Source of the DNA: JAVEVF01 sp034005175
GTDB taxonomy: Bacteria; Actinomycetota; Coriobacteriia; Anaerosomatales; SLCP01
Length of the DNA stretch: 7,288 nt
Reading direction: 5' to 3'
Assembly: GCA_034005175.1 (NCBI GenBank)
Contig: JAVEVF010000090.1
Coordinates: 1-7,288, forward strand
Part shown: piece by piece, positions 1 through 6,374 of the stretch
How the letters are laid out: the number at the start of each line of letters is the position of its first letter
Numbering within the stretch: position 1 is the stretch's first letter
The notes under the pieces: model-generated
Told to the model about the DNA's origin: nothing
Database searches by the model: none
What the model saw: only the letters and a program-made list of their open reading frames with translations
Position numbers and translations under genes: made by a program

Positions 1-1089
1 CTCCCGTGCCCCGAACCCCAGTCCGGGTTCGGTGATGTCGTTTGCCACCACCAGGTCGAGGTTCTTGCGCGCAAGCTTCTCGCGCGCGGCCTCCAGCACA
101 CCCTGCGACTCGGCCGCAATCCCGATGAGCACGCGGCCGCCCTTGCGCTCCCCCATCGCAGCAAGGATGTCTGCCGTGCACTCGAGCTTGAGCGCACGTG
201 CACCCTCTTCCTTCTTGAGCTTGTGCGCGCTGGGGGCTACGGGCCGGTAGTCGGCGACGGCAGCGGTTGCGATGACCGCCTCGGCGGCCTCGAACGCATC
301 CATGGCAGCAGCGTGCATCTCGGCAGCGGTCTGCACGCGCTTCACCACACACGCAAACGGGTCGGGCAGTGCGGTGGGACCGGACACAAGCGTCACCTGG
401 GCACCACGCCGCGCGGCTTCCTCGGCGATGGCGTAGCCGGTAAGCCCCGAGGAACGGTTGCCGATGAAGCGCACCGGGTCGATGGGCTCGTGCGTAGGGC
501 CAGCGGTGACAAGCAGCTCTACGCCCGCGAGGTCTCGCGCACGGGCGAGCTCACCCAGGATAGCAGCGGTGATCTTCTCCACCTCGGCAAGACGACCCTC
601 GCCGACATCCCCGCACGCAAGTTCGCCGGATGCCGGCTCCACCACCACCGCTCCGCGCGCTCGCAGTGTCGCCAGGTTGGCACGTGTGGGCTCGGCGCGC
701 CACATGTGCGTGTTCATCGCCGGCGCGAGCACGAGCGGAGCCTCACAGGCAAGTGCGACGGTGGAGAGCATGTCGTCGGCACGCCCGTGCGCGAGTTTGG
801 CGAGCACGTTTGCCGTGCATGGCACGATCGCGAGCACATCGGCCTCGGCAGCCAGCGCGATGTGCGAGACGCGCCCTGGCTCCGACCCATCCCAAAGCGA
901 GGTCGTCACGGGTTCGCCGGTAAGTGCACCAAAGGTGAGCGGCCCCACGAAGCGCGTGGCGGCCTCGGTCATGACCACCTTCACGCGCACACCAGAACTC
1001 ACGAGGGCGCGCGCCACCTCGCACGCCTTGTAGGCGGCGATGCAGCCGGTCACGCCCAGCACCACTGTCTTGGGGCTTTCCTCGGCCAC
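1..1089 (-). CDS. coaBC: Bifunctional phosphopantothenoylcysteine decarboxylase / phosphopantothenate-cysteine ligase, C-terminus cut by window edge
   Basis: Cytosolic flavoenzyme of coenzyme A synthesis. The CoaB half joins 4'-phosphopantothenate to cysteine using CTP, and the CoaC half decarboxylates the product to 4'-phosphopantetheine. Translation of the minus strand from a GTG start gives 363 residues. The CoaC flavoprotein domain (about 7-180) has the early GVTGCIAAYK segment, the catalytic His in SHI (H76), the PAMN substrate motif (123-126, followed by THMW) and the active-site Cys in ELACG (C159). The CoaB domain (about 188 onward) has TAGPTHEPIDPVRFIGNRSSG (split: TAGPTHEPIDP 195-205, GNRSSG 210-215), AAVADYRP (276-283), the catalytic Lys region AHKLKK (K290) and VANDI (348-352). 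The family is usually about 400 residues, so some 40 are missing past base 1. The GTG start is chosen because a GGAGG ribosome site lies 6 bases upstream. An ATG 5 bases further upstream is in another frame. After GNRSSG the usual KMG is LTG here. The gene is transcribed divergently from korAB. Confidence 0.96.
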   Translation of the reverse strand, partial: MAEESPKTVVLGVTGCIAAYKACEVARALVSSGVRVKVVMTEAATRFVGPLTFGALTGEPVTTSLWDGSEPGRVSHIALAAEADVLAIVPCTANVLAKLAHGRADDMLSTVALACEAPLVLAPAMNTHMWRAEPTRANLATLRARGAVVVEPASGELACGDVGEGRLAEVEKITAAILGELARARDLAGVELLVTAGPTHEPIDPVRFIGNRSSGLTGYAIAEEAARRGAQVTLVSGPTALPDPFACVVKRVQTAAEMHAAAMDAFEAAEAVIATAAVADYRPVAPSAHKLKKEEGARALKLECTADILAAMGERKGGRVLIGIAAESQGVLEAAREKLARKNLDLVVANDITEPGLGFGARE

Positions 1090-1095
1090 GACATA

Positions 1096-1100
1096 CCTCC
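1096..1100 (-). promoter_or_regulatory. Ribosome binding site deciding the coaBC GTG start
   Basis: The minus strand reads GGAGG followed by 6 bases and then GTG GCC GAG. This places translation at the GTG (1087-1089). The ATG at 1092-1094 is too close to the site and is in a frame that encodes nothing recognisable. Confidence 0.75.
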
Positions 1101-1114
1101 GAATCTCCAACGAC

Positions 1115-1155
1115 ACCGCCGATTATCGCATGTGCCGCGCACAAGACAGCACTTC
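1115..1155 (-). promoter_or_regulatory. Possible coaBC promoter (-10 GATAAT)
   Basis: On the minus strand GATAAT (1122-1127) matches the TATAAT consensus at 5 of 6 bases and would give a leader of about 25 bases. The -35 at the right distance is poor (CTGTCT-like, 3 of 6). A short inverted repeat, TGTGC-CGC-GCACA (1131-1143), lies in the -10/-35 spacer. This is inferred from sequence only. Confidence 0.35.
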
Positions 1156-1222
1156 ATCACGACATCACGGCAACGCCGCAAAGGGGAATGTACCCTAGGA
1201 AGTGCGCACGGCCCCCGGCCAC

Positions 1223-1229
1223 AAGGAGG
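1223..1229 (+). promoter_or_regulatory. Ribosome binding site fixing the korA start
   Basis: AAGGAGG is a full Shine-Dalgarno sequence, 7 bases before ATG 1237. The same reading frame stays open upstream as far as about base 223, but that upstream part is antisense to coaBC and resembles no protein. The true start is therefore 1237. Confidence 0.9.
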
Positions 1230-1236
1230 GATACGC

Positions 1237-2991
1237 ATGGCGGCTAGCTCTGCAGACGCTGTGGAGGTCCGCATCAAGATCGGTGGCCCGGCAGGTTTTG
1301 GCATCAAGGCCGCCGGGCAGACGCTTGCTCGGCTGTTCACTCGTTCGGGCTACTACACCTTTGACCTCACGGAGTACCCCTCACTCATCAAGGGAGGTCA
1401 CAACAGCTATCACCTGCGCATCTCTTCCGAGAAGATCTTCAGCCACGTCCAGCCCGTAGATGTGCTGGTAGCGCTTGACGAAGCTACCGTGGCGCTGCAC
1501 CTCGACGAGCTTACCGAAGGCGCGGCCATCATCTACGACCCCGACGATTTCGACCTTTCGCAGATCGAGGGCGTACCTGATGATGTCTGTGCGGTGGCCA
1601 TACCGCTCAAACAGATCGTGCGCGACGCTCGTGGCATCCCCATCATGCGCAACATCGCGGCTCTTGGCGCAGTGCTCGGCCATATGCGCTTCCCTCTCGA
1701 CTATCTCTTGACCTCCATCACCGAGCAGTTCGCTCACAAAGCCCCCGAGATCGCCGAACAGAACATCGCGTGCGCGACCGCCGGCTACGAGCACGCGCAA
1801 ACCCACCAGTGCGCGTTTCCCTACCATGTGCCTGAATGCGCCGATGACGGTGAGCGCGTCTTGATGGATGGCAACGAGGCCGTCGGCGCAGCAGCCATCG
1901 CCGCCGGCCTCGGCCTTTACTGCGCGTATCCGATGACACCCGCGTCGAGCCTGCTGCACTTCCTCGCGAAACACGCCGAACACTACGATTTCGTGGTCAA
2001 ACACACCGAAGACGAGATCGCAGCCATGAACATGGTCGTGGGCGGTGCCTTTGGTGGCACGCGCTCGATGTGCGCGACCTCTGGTGGCGGCTTCGCGCTC
2101 ATGGTGGAGGCGTTCGGCCTTGCGGGCGTGAGCGAGTCCGCCGTCGTGGTGGGGCTGTTCACACGGCCTGGTCCTGCCACCGGAATGCCTACCTGGACCG
2201 AGCAAAGCGACCTGCGTTTCGCTATCCACGCTGCGCAAGGCGAGTTCCCGCGCGTGATCTTGGCCCCGGGCGATGTGGAAGACGCGTTCCACCTCACATG
2301 GCAGGCGTTCAACCTCGCCGACCAGCTGCAGACACCCGTCGTCCTCCTCGGCGACACGTACCTCTCGGATAACCGACAGTCCGTCGAGCCCTTCGACCTG
2401 GAAAGCATAGTCATCGACCGCGGCGACCTCATCACCGAAGGCGAGGTCACGGAGTACGCCCGCTATCGGGTCACACCAAGCGGCGTGTCTTCTCGGGCGG
2501 TGCCGGGTGTACGCGGCGCTGAGCAGGTCGTGAACTCCTACGAACACGATGAGTACGGCTACGGTGCTGCAGGCGAAATCGCCGAGGTGCGCATCGAACA
2601 GAACGAGAAGCGCATGCGCAAGCTCGAACTCGCGCGCACGCTCGTTCCACCGCCGCAGTACTTCGGACCTGCCGAGGCCGAGCTTTCCATCCTCGTCTTC
2701 GGCTCCACGAAGATGCCCGTGCGTGAAGCCATGAGCTGGCTCGAACGTGAGGGCGTTGCCGTGAACCTCATGCAAGTCGTCACCGTCTGGCCCTTCCCTG
2801 CCGAGGAGGTCAGCGCGTTTCTCGGCAAGGCGAAACGCACCGCCATCATCGAAGGCAACTTCACCGGGCAGCTGCAAGGCCTCGTGCGTGAGCTCTGCCT
2901 CACCGATGTCGACCACACGCTACACCGCTACGATGGACGCCCGTTCTCGCCTGAGCAGGTCTACGGGTTCTGCAAGGAGGTGCTCGGCTGA
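1237..2991 (+). CDS. korA: 2-oxoacid:ferredoxin oxidoreductase, fused gamma-alpha subunit (probably 2-oxoglutarate)
   Basis: Large subunit of a CoA-dependent 2-oxoacid:ferredoxin oxidoreductase. With KorB it oxidatively decarboxylates a 2-oxoacid to acyl-CoA and reduces ferredoxin in the cytosol. The protein is 584 residues, normal for the fused form. The gamma domain (about 10-190) opens with GGPAGFGIKAAG (16-27) and contains TEYPSLIKGGHNSY (45-58). The alpha domain (about 207-584) opens with MDGNEAVGAAAIAAGLG and carries YPMTPASS (231-238), the counterpart of the YPITP loop that senses the substrate; TSGGGF (281-286); and GPATGMPTWTEQSDL (312-326). The C-terminal part (about 480-584) has a transketolase-C-like fold, with VTVWPFP and the usual YDGRPFSPEQV ending. 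The domain order and loop sequences favour 2-oxoglutarate over pyruvate, but the substrate is inferred from family resemblance. Its stop codon shares one base with the korB start, so the two are translationally coupled. No gamma/delta ferredoxin gene is adjacent, as expected for two-subunit KorAB enzymes. Confidence 0.95.
   Translation: MAASSADAVEVRIKIGGPAGFGIKAAGQTLARLFTRSGYYTFDLTEYPSLIKGGHNSYHLRISSEKIFSHVQPVDVLVALDEATVALHLDELTEGAAIIYDPDDFDLSQIEGVPDDVCAVAIPLKQIVRDARGIPIMRNIAALGAVLGHMRFPLDYLLTSITEQFAHKAPEIAEQNIACATAGYEHAQTHQCAFPYHVPECADDGERVLMDGNEAVGAAAIAAGLGLYCAYPMTPASSLLHFLAKHAEHYDFVVKHTEDEIAAMNMVVGGAFGGTRSMCATSGGGFALMVEAFGLAGVSESAVVVGLFTRPGPATGMPTWTEQSDLRFAIHAAQGEFPRVILAPGDVEDAFHLTWQAFNLADQLQTPVVLLGDTYLSDNRQSVEPFDLESIVIDRGDLITEGEVTEYARYRVTPSGVSSRAVPGVRGAEQVVNSYEHDEYGYGAAGEIAEVRIEQNEKRMRKLELARTLVPPPQYFGPAEAELSILVFGSTKMPVREAMSWLEREGVAVNLMQVVTVWPFPAEEVSAFLGKAKRTAIIEGNFTGQLQGLVRELCLTDVDHTLHRYDGRPFSPEQVYGFCKEVLG
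2974..2980 (+). promoter_or_regulatory. Ribosome binding site for korB inside the end of korA
   Basis: AAGGAGG lies in the last codons of korA, 10 bases before the korB ATG at 2991. Together with the TGATG stop/start overlap it indicates coupled translation of the two subunits. Confidence 0.8.
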
Positions 2992-3875
2992 TGCCCGAGG
3001 TCAACGAGTACATCACGCCCAACAAACCAACGTGGTGCCCGGGATGCGGCAACCACAACATGTTCGAGGCGCTCAAACACGCGCTTTCCGAGCTCGACAT
3101 GGACTTCCACGAGTACTCGATGGTGTGGGGCATCGGGTGCCACGGCAACGGTGCGGACTTCCTCAAGACGCAAGGGTTTCACGCGCTGCACGGCCGCGCG
3201 CTGCCGGTAGCAACGGGGCTCTCGCTCACTCGGCCCGACCTCAAGGTCATCGTGGAGATGGGCGACGGCGATGGCTACGGGCTTGGCTTGGGACACTTCA
3301 TCCACTCGGTGCGGCGCAACGTGGATCTCACGTGCATCGCGCACAACAATCAGATCTACGGGCTCACCACCGGGCAAGCCTCACCCACTACCGAGCATCT
3401 CATGCGCACGGTATCCACGCCCGAAGGCGTGCTCGAGCAGCCCGTCAATCCGCTCGGACTTGCACTTGCCGAGGGAGCGAGTTTCGTCGCTCGAGGATTC
3501 GCCGGTGACGTCCCACACCTCACCGAGCTGTACAAGCAAGCCATCCAGCACAAGGGCTTTGCGCTTGTAGACGTCTTCCAGCGGTGCGTGACGTGGAACA
3601 AGCTCAACACATTCTCGTGGTTCCGCGAGCGCGTGTACGAGCTTGACAGCGTGGGCCATGACCCCACAGACCTCAATGGCGCGTTTGAGCTTTCTATGAC
3701 GACGTTTCATGAGATGACGTGCAAGCCCCATGAGTGCCGCGTTCCTATCGGCATCTTCTATCGCGATGAGTCTGCTCCCACCTACAACCAAGACGCGCCA
3801 GGAGCGAACCGTCCAGGATACGAGGGTGCCAAGGCTGTACGCGACATCGCGGACCTTATCGCGTCGTATGCGTAG
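2991..3875 (+). CDS. korB: 2-oxoacid:ferredoxin oxidoreductase, beta subunit
   Basis: Thiamine diphosphate-binding and iron-sulfur subunit that completes the korA enzyme. It is 294 residues, typical for the family. WCPGCG (15-20) supplies C16 and C19, GIGC (47-50) supplies C50, and FQRC (196-199) supplies C199. These four cysteines are the known ligands of the single [4Fe-4S] cluster in two-subunit enzymes. The thiamine diphosphate/Mg site is GDGDG (91-95) followed by HNNQIYG (118-124), and GQASPTT (128-134) is the family's usual downstream signature. FIHSVRRN (103-110) matches the family FIHALRRN helix. The start ATG overlaps the korA stop by one base. It ends 33 bases before the stop of the convergent minus-strand gene, and I see no hairpin terminator in that gap. 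Substrate choice rests with the alpha subunit. Confidence 0.95.
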   Translation: MPEVNEYITPNKPTWCPGCGNHNMFEALKHALSELDMDFHEYSMVWGIGCHGNGADFLKTQGFHALHGRALPVATGLSLTRPDLKVIVEMGDGDGYGLGLGHFIHSVRRNVDLTCIAHNNQIYGLTTGQASPTTEHLMRTVSTPEGVLEQPVNPLGLALAEGASFVARGFAGDVPHLTELYKQAIQHKGFALVDVFQRCVTWNKLNTFSWFRERVYELDSVGHDPTDLNGAFELSMTTFHEMTCKPHECRVPIGIFYRDESAPTYNQDAPGANRPGYEGAKAVRDIADLIASYA

Positions 3876-3908
3876 GCATTCCGAGTTGCGCTAGGGCAGA
3901 GACGGTTC

Positions 3909-5126
3909 TCAGATGAGTCCGAGCGCGCTTCCCGCCTCGGCGAACGCTGCAAGCGAGCGATCGATATCCTCATCGGTGTGCGTGGCCATGAGGCAGGTGC
4001 GCAGCCGGTCCATCCCCCTTGGCACGGCTGGATGCACGATCGGACACACGAAGATGCCGCGGTCAAAGAGCATGCGGGTGAGGTCCATCGTCGCGTCCTC
4101 CTCGCCCACGAGCACCGGCACCACGCACGTCGTGGAGTCCATCGTGTTCCACCCCTGCGCCTTGAGGCCCTCGGAATACCGATGAGTGACCTCGTGTAGA
4201 CGCGAGACGCGCTCGGGCTCGTCTTCGATGACATCGAGCGCAGCGATAGCGGCCGCGCTTTGGGCGGGCGGCAGTGCGGCTGAGAAGATGAACGGACGTG
4301 ACATGTGCCGCTGATAATCAACGATCTCGTGAGTGGCCGCGAGGTAACCGCCCACCGATGGGACGGACTTGGAAAGCGTGCCCATCTTCAGGTCGATGGA
4401 GCCCACCATGTCGAAGTGCTCCTCCACGCCATGTCCCGTCGCGCCGAGCGAGCCGATGGAATGCGCCTCGTCCACCATGAGCCGGGCGCCGTACTGGTCA
4501 CACAGTGCACGTGTGTTGGGCAGATCCATGATGTCGCCGTCCATGGAAAACACCGAGTCGGCGACGACGAGGATGGTCTCATACTGGCCGGCGGCTTGTG
4601 CAAGCAGCTTCTCGAGATGGTCCATGTCGTTGTGGCGATAGGTACGCCACTTCGCGCCTGAGAGCAGACAACCGTCGACGATTGATGCGTGGTCGAGCTT
4701 GTCCATGAGCACGAGGTCGCCTGGGCCCACCAGACCTGTGATGATCGCGACGTTGGTGACGTACCCGCTTGAGTACACGCACGCGTCTTCGCGCGAGGTG
4801 AACTCGGCGATACGTGCCTCAAGGCGCTCGTGAAGGTCAGTGGTGCCGGTAAGCAACCGCACGCCACCGGCGCCTGTGCCGTACGTGTCGATGGCTTCTT
4901 TGGCAGCCGCTTCGATGCGCGGGTGCCCGATGAGCCCAAGGTAGCTATAGGACGCAAGCTGCACCATCTCGGTGCCATCAGCCATCTGCACGACATGGTT
5001 CGTACGGCCCACCGTGGGCTGGAGATAGAAGTAGCGCTCGGATGCCTCGGCGATGGCTTTGCGCGCGGCAAACTCGGCTGCCCGCTGGGAGATCCCATCA
5101 CGCAACATGGTGGCAGAGTCCGTCAT
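3909..5126 (-). CDS. PLP-dependent alpha-oxoamine synthase family enzyme (BioF/KBL/serine palmitoyltransferase fold), substrate unknown
   Basis: Fold-type I PLP enzyme expected to condense an amino acid with an acyl-CoA or acyl-carrier thioester, releasing CO2. It is 405 residues from the chosen ATG, near the usual length. Family marks in order: ASYSYLGL (58-65); YGTGAGGVRLLTGT (82-95); the DKLDHAS segment (142-148) with the PLP-stacking His (H146); SVFSMDGDI (191-199); DEAHSIGSLGATGHG (219-233) with D219 and H222; and GTLSKSVPSVGG (249-260) with the Schiff-base lysine K253. The SYxYLG and LSKS forms resemble serine palmitoyltransferase-like members more than classic BioF. There is no N-terminal carrier domain or signal peptide. 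An in-frame GTG at 5163-5165 would add 13 residues but has no ribosome site, whereas ATG 5126 has GAGAGGA 7 bases upstream. No bio, threonine-degradation or sphingolipid gene lies nearby, so I assign no symbol. A strong inverted repeat upstream suggests it has its own regulator. Confidence 0.9.
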   Translation of the reverse strand: MTDSATMLRDGISQRAAEFAARKAIAEASERYFYLQPTVGRTNHVVQMADGTEMVQLASYSYLGLIGHPRIEAAAKEAIDTYGTGAGGVRLLTGTTDLHERLEARIAEFTSREDACVYSSGYVTNVAIITGLVGPGDLVLMDKLDHASIVDGCLLSGAKWRTYRHNDMDHLEKLLAQAAGQYETILVVADSVFSMDGDIMDLPNTRALCDQYGARLMVDEAHSIGSLGATGHGVEEHFDMVGSIDLKMGTLSKSVPSVGGYLAATHEIVDYQRHMSRPFIFSAALPPAQSAAAIAALDVIEDEPERVSRLHEVTHRYSEGLKAQGWNTMDSTTCVVPVLVGEEDATMDLTRMLFDRGIFVCPIVHPAVPRGMDRLRTCLMATHTDEDIDRSLAAFAEAGSALGLI

Positions 5127-5133
5127 CGGGCTG

Positions 5134-5140
5134 TCCTCTC
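5134..5140 (-). promoter_or_regulatory. Ribosome binding site deciding the oxoamine synthase start
   Basis: The minus strand reads GAGAGGA, then 7 bases, then ATG ACG GAC. The alternative upstream GTG (5163-5165) has no purine-rich site in front of it, so the shorter protein is preferred. Confidence 0.65.
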
Positions 5141-5160
5141 TGTGACTGTAGGCACCGTGA

Positions 5161-5206
5161 ATCACACGGAGATAAGGGTCATGTGTACAAAACTGTACAC
5201 ACTATA
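5161..5206 (-). promoter_or_regulatory. Candidate promoter region of the oxoamine synthase gene
   Basis: Two readings are possible and neither is strong. One uses a -10 TATAGT (5201-5206) with no good -35, starting transcription inside the inverted repeat. The other uses TTGTAC (5185-5190) as -35, 18 bases, and TGTGAT (5161-5166) as -10, which gives a leader of about 28 bases. In both the inverted repeat overlaps promoter elements. Confidence 0.4.
5182..5201. promoter_or_regulatory. Operator-like perfect inverted repeat upstream of the oxoamine synthase gene
   Basis: TGTGTACA-AAAC-TGTACACA has two perfect 8-base arms around a 4-base AT-rich centre. It lies 56-75 bases upstream of the start at 5126. 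It is much more AT-rich than its surroundings and overlaps the candidate promoter elements, the position expected of a repressor operator. It also contains GTA-N8-TAC, a generic winged-helix type spacing, but I cannot name the regulator. It is not followed by a T-run, so it is unlikely to be a terminator. Confidence 0.65.
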
Positions 5207-5250
5207 CAGCACCGGTGGAGCATGCGGGATGGATTTTCTGGGCAGGTGCG

Positions 5251-6264
5251 CTAGAAGAACCCTTGTGTCTGCTCTTCGAGAAGGCCCGAACGGATGACCT
5301 GTTGAAACGCCTCGGCGGGAAGGGAGGTGTCCCAGTTGCCGGTTGCTTTGGCGATGCCGTAAATCCCCAGCCAGAGAGCCACCACCAGAAGCGGCCACAC
5401 CCACACCGGGATGACGAACGTGCGAGCGATGCGCGCGGTGAGGCACCCTTTTACCGGGCATTCCTTCACGCAGTCCATGCAGCCGTCACACTCAGGAGCG
5501 CGGACGTCATGTGCGCGCTCGACATCGACGAATGCGTGGCACGTCTCCGTGCACCGGTGGCAGTGAATGCAGGTGGACTCGTCGCGCACGACGGTGCAAG
5601 GCGACACGACGCCAAGCAGGCTGTAAAGCCCGCCGAGTGGACACAGCCAGCGGCACCACACGGGTCCGAAGAGCATCGAGAGCACGAACGCAAGTGCGAT
5701 GAGCGCCATGAACACCGGCGTGAAGAAACCCTGGAGAATCTTGATGTCGGCGACCCACATGTATGGAAGCTCACGAAACCATAGGGCTTCTTGCACCGAG
5801 ACACGCGCGACAAAGACGAACGCCAAAGACGCGATCACGTAGCGCAGACTGCGTCCGCCCATGTCGAGCCACCGCGGGAGCCGCAGGTTGTGACCGCCCA
5901 TCATCTTCCTGCCAAGCGCAGCCGCCAACTCCCAGATCGTTCCCACCGGACAGATCCAGCCGCAGAAGCCGCGCTTGAACAGGAGCGAGGTGGCGATGGC
6001 ACCGATGATCATGACGAGGCCTGCAGGCAGGATAGTGTCCCATCCCCCGCCTTTGAGCCACGCGAAGAAGCTCGTGAAATGCCCGATAGGCAAGATGCCT
6101 GCGACGGCCTCAGGACGCGGGACGAACGGGCCTGCACCCTTCGCCCACTGTGCGAATCGCCACAGCTGCACACACGACCACACAAAGACCGCGAGAAACG
6201 CAGCCTTGACGACCCATCGGCTTGTCAGTGCGTGCACTACCTTCCCGACTCGCTCCACCAGCAT
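5251..6264 (-). CDS. Membrane polyferredoxin, NapH/NosR-like 4Fe-4S binding protein
   Basis: Integral membrane electron-transfer protein of the NapH/NosR/CcoG superfamily, 337 residues from the chosen ATG. Hydrophobic segments sit near residues 18-37, 76-97, 140-157, 182-200 and 280-304. Two CxxxCP motifs, FCGWICPVG (C101, C105) and WCRWLCPLGG (C204, C208), follow membrane segments as in NapH and NosR. Two ferredoxin clusters follow: C232, C235, C238, C242 and C259, C262, C265, C269 with a trailing P. They probably face the cytoplasm, between the fourth and fifth segments. The family passes electrons between quinol or ferredoxin pools and a partner enzyme. No partner reductase or FMN-binding gene is adjacent, so the specific role is unknown. 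In-frame starts further upstream (GTG 6345, ATG 6321) lack a ribosome site, while ATG 6264 has AGAGGAAGG directly before it and begins near the first membrane helix. It is separated by 124 bases from the next minus-strand gene. Confidence 0.9.
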   Translation of the reverse strand: MLVERVGKVVHALTSRWVVKAAFLAVFVWSCVQLWRFAQWAKGAGPFVPRPEAVAGILPIGHFTSFFAWLKGGGWDTILPAGLVMIIGAIATSLLFKRGFCGWICPVGTIWELAAALGRKMMGGHNLRLPRWLDMGGRSLRYVIASLAFVFVARVSVQEALWFRELPYMWVADIKILQGFFTPVFMALIALAFVLSMLFGPVWCRWLCPLGGLYSLLGVVSPCTVVRDESTCIHCHRCTETCHAFVDVERAHDVRAPECDGCMDCVKECPVKGCLTARIARTFVIPVWVWPLLVVALWLGIYGIAKATGNWDTSLPAEAFQQVIRSGLLEEQTQGFF

Positions 6265-6274
6265 CCTTCCTCTT
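6265..6274 (-). promoter_or_regulatory. Ribosome binding site deciding the polyferredoxin start
   Basis: The minus strand reads AAGAGGAAGG immediately before ATG CTG GTG, which puts the GAGG core about 4 bases from the start. The spacing is slightly short, but it is the only purine-rich site before any in-frame start. Confidence 0.6.
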
Positions 6275-6283
6275 GAAGCGCCC

Positions 6284-6303
6284 CGACCGCGCATGCGCGG
6301 TCG
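6284..6303. repeat. Perfect 20-bp palindrome in the leader of the polyferredoxin gene
   Basis: CGACCGCGCATGCGCGGTCG equals its own reverse complement with no spacer. It lies 20 bases upstream of the polyferredoxin ATG, and just downstream of the start point expected from the minus-strand promoter at 6333-6361. It could be a dimeric regulator's operator or, in RNA, a GC-rich stem close to the ribosome site. It is not followed by a T-run. Confidence 0.7.
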
Positions 6304-6332
6304 CACCGTCGCCTCGGCCATAACGTGCCGTG

Positions 6333-6361
6333 GGTATACTCTCACAGGATGGTCGTTACAA
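6333..6361 (-). promoter_or_regulatory. Sigma-70-like promoter for the polyferredoxin gene
   Basis: On the minus strand TTGTAA (6356-6361), exactly 17 bases, then TATACC (6333-6338). Transcription would begin near 6326. That is downstream of the GTG at 6345 and almost on the ATG at 6321, which supports the start at 6264 and leaves a leader of about 60 bases. Confidence 0.5.
6335..6340 (+). promoter_or_regulatory. Possible -10 element for the DJ-1/rubrerythrin operon
   Basis: TATACT on the plus strand matches the -10 consensus at 5 of 6 bases and sits 34 bases before the DJ-1-like start. No convincing -35 lies 16-19 bases upstream. It overlaps the minus-strand -10, so the two divergent promoters may share one GTATAC core. 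Confidence 0.35.
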
Positions 6362-6374
6362 ATGAGGAGTTCGT

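Noticed and set aside
223..1236. An open plus-strand frame continuing upstream of korA for 338 codons, giving an apparent 922-residue protein.
   Set aside because: It is antisense to coaBC, whose catalytic motifs are all intact on the minus strand. The extension is rich in His, Gly and Arg, has no recognisable domain, and the full ribosome site is at 1223-1229 before ATG 1237.
1381..2916. A 511-codon open frame on the minus strand opposite korA.
   Set aside because: It is a GC-driven shadow frame. The plus strand encodes a complete korA with all family motifs, while the minus product has no recognisable domain.
3876..3908. A possible bidirectional terminator between korB and the oxoamine synthase gene.
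   Set aside because: The 33-base convergent gap contains no convincing stem-loop and no T-run in either direction.
5127..5165. A 13-residue N-terminal extension of the oxoamine synthase from an upstream GTG.
   Set aside because: There is no ribosome site before the GTG, while a clear one precedes ATG 5126. The extension has no conserved features.
5210..5217. The palindrome CACCGGTG in the spacer after the polyferredoxin gene, considered as a terminator or second operator.
   Set aside because: It is only 8 bases, GC-rich and without a T-run. Palindromes this short are expected by chance in this DNA.
5251..5784. Several plus-strand open frames opposite the polyferredoxin gene.
   Set aside because: They are antisense shadows with no ribosome sites and no recognisable domains. 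The minus strand carries four intact cysteine clusters.
6265..6345. A 27-residue Arg-rich N-terminal extension of the polyferredoxin, considered as a twin-arginine or basic leader.
   Set aside because: No RR-x-FLK type motif is present, no ribosome site precedes either upstream start, and the likely promoter overlaps this stretch.
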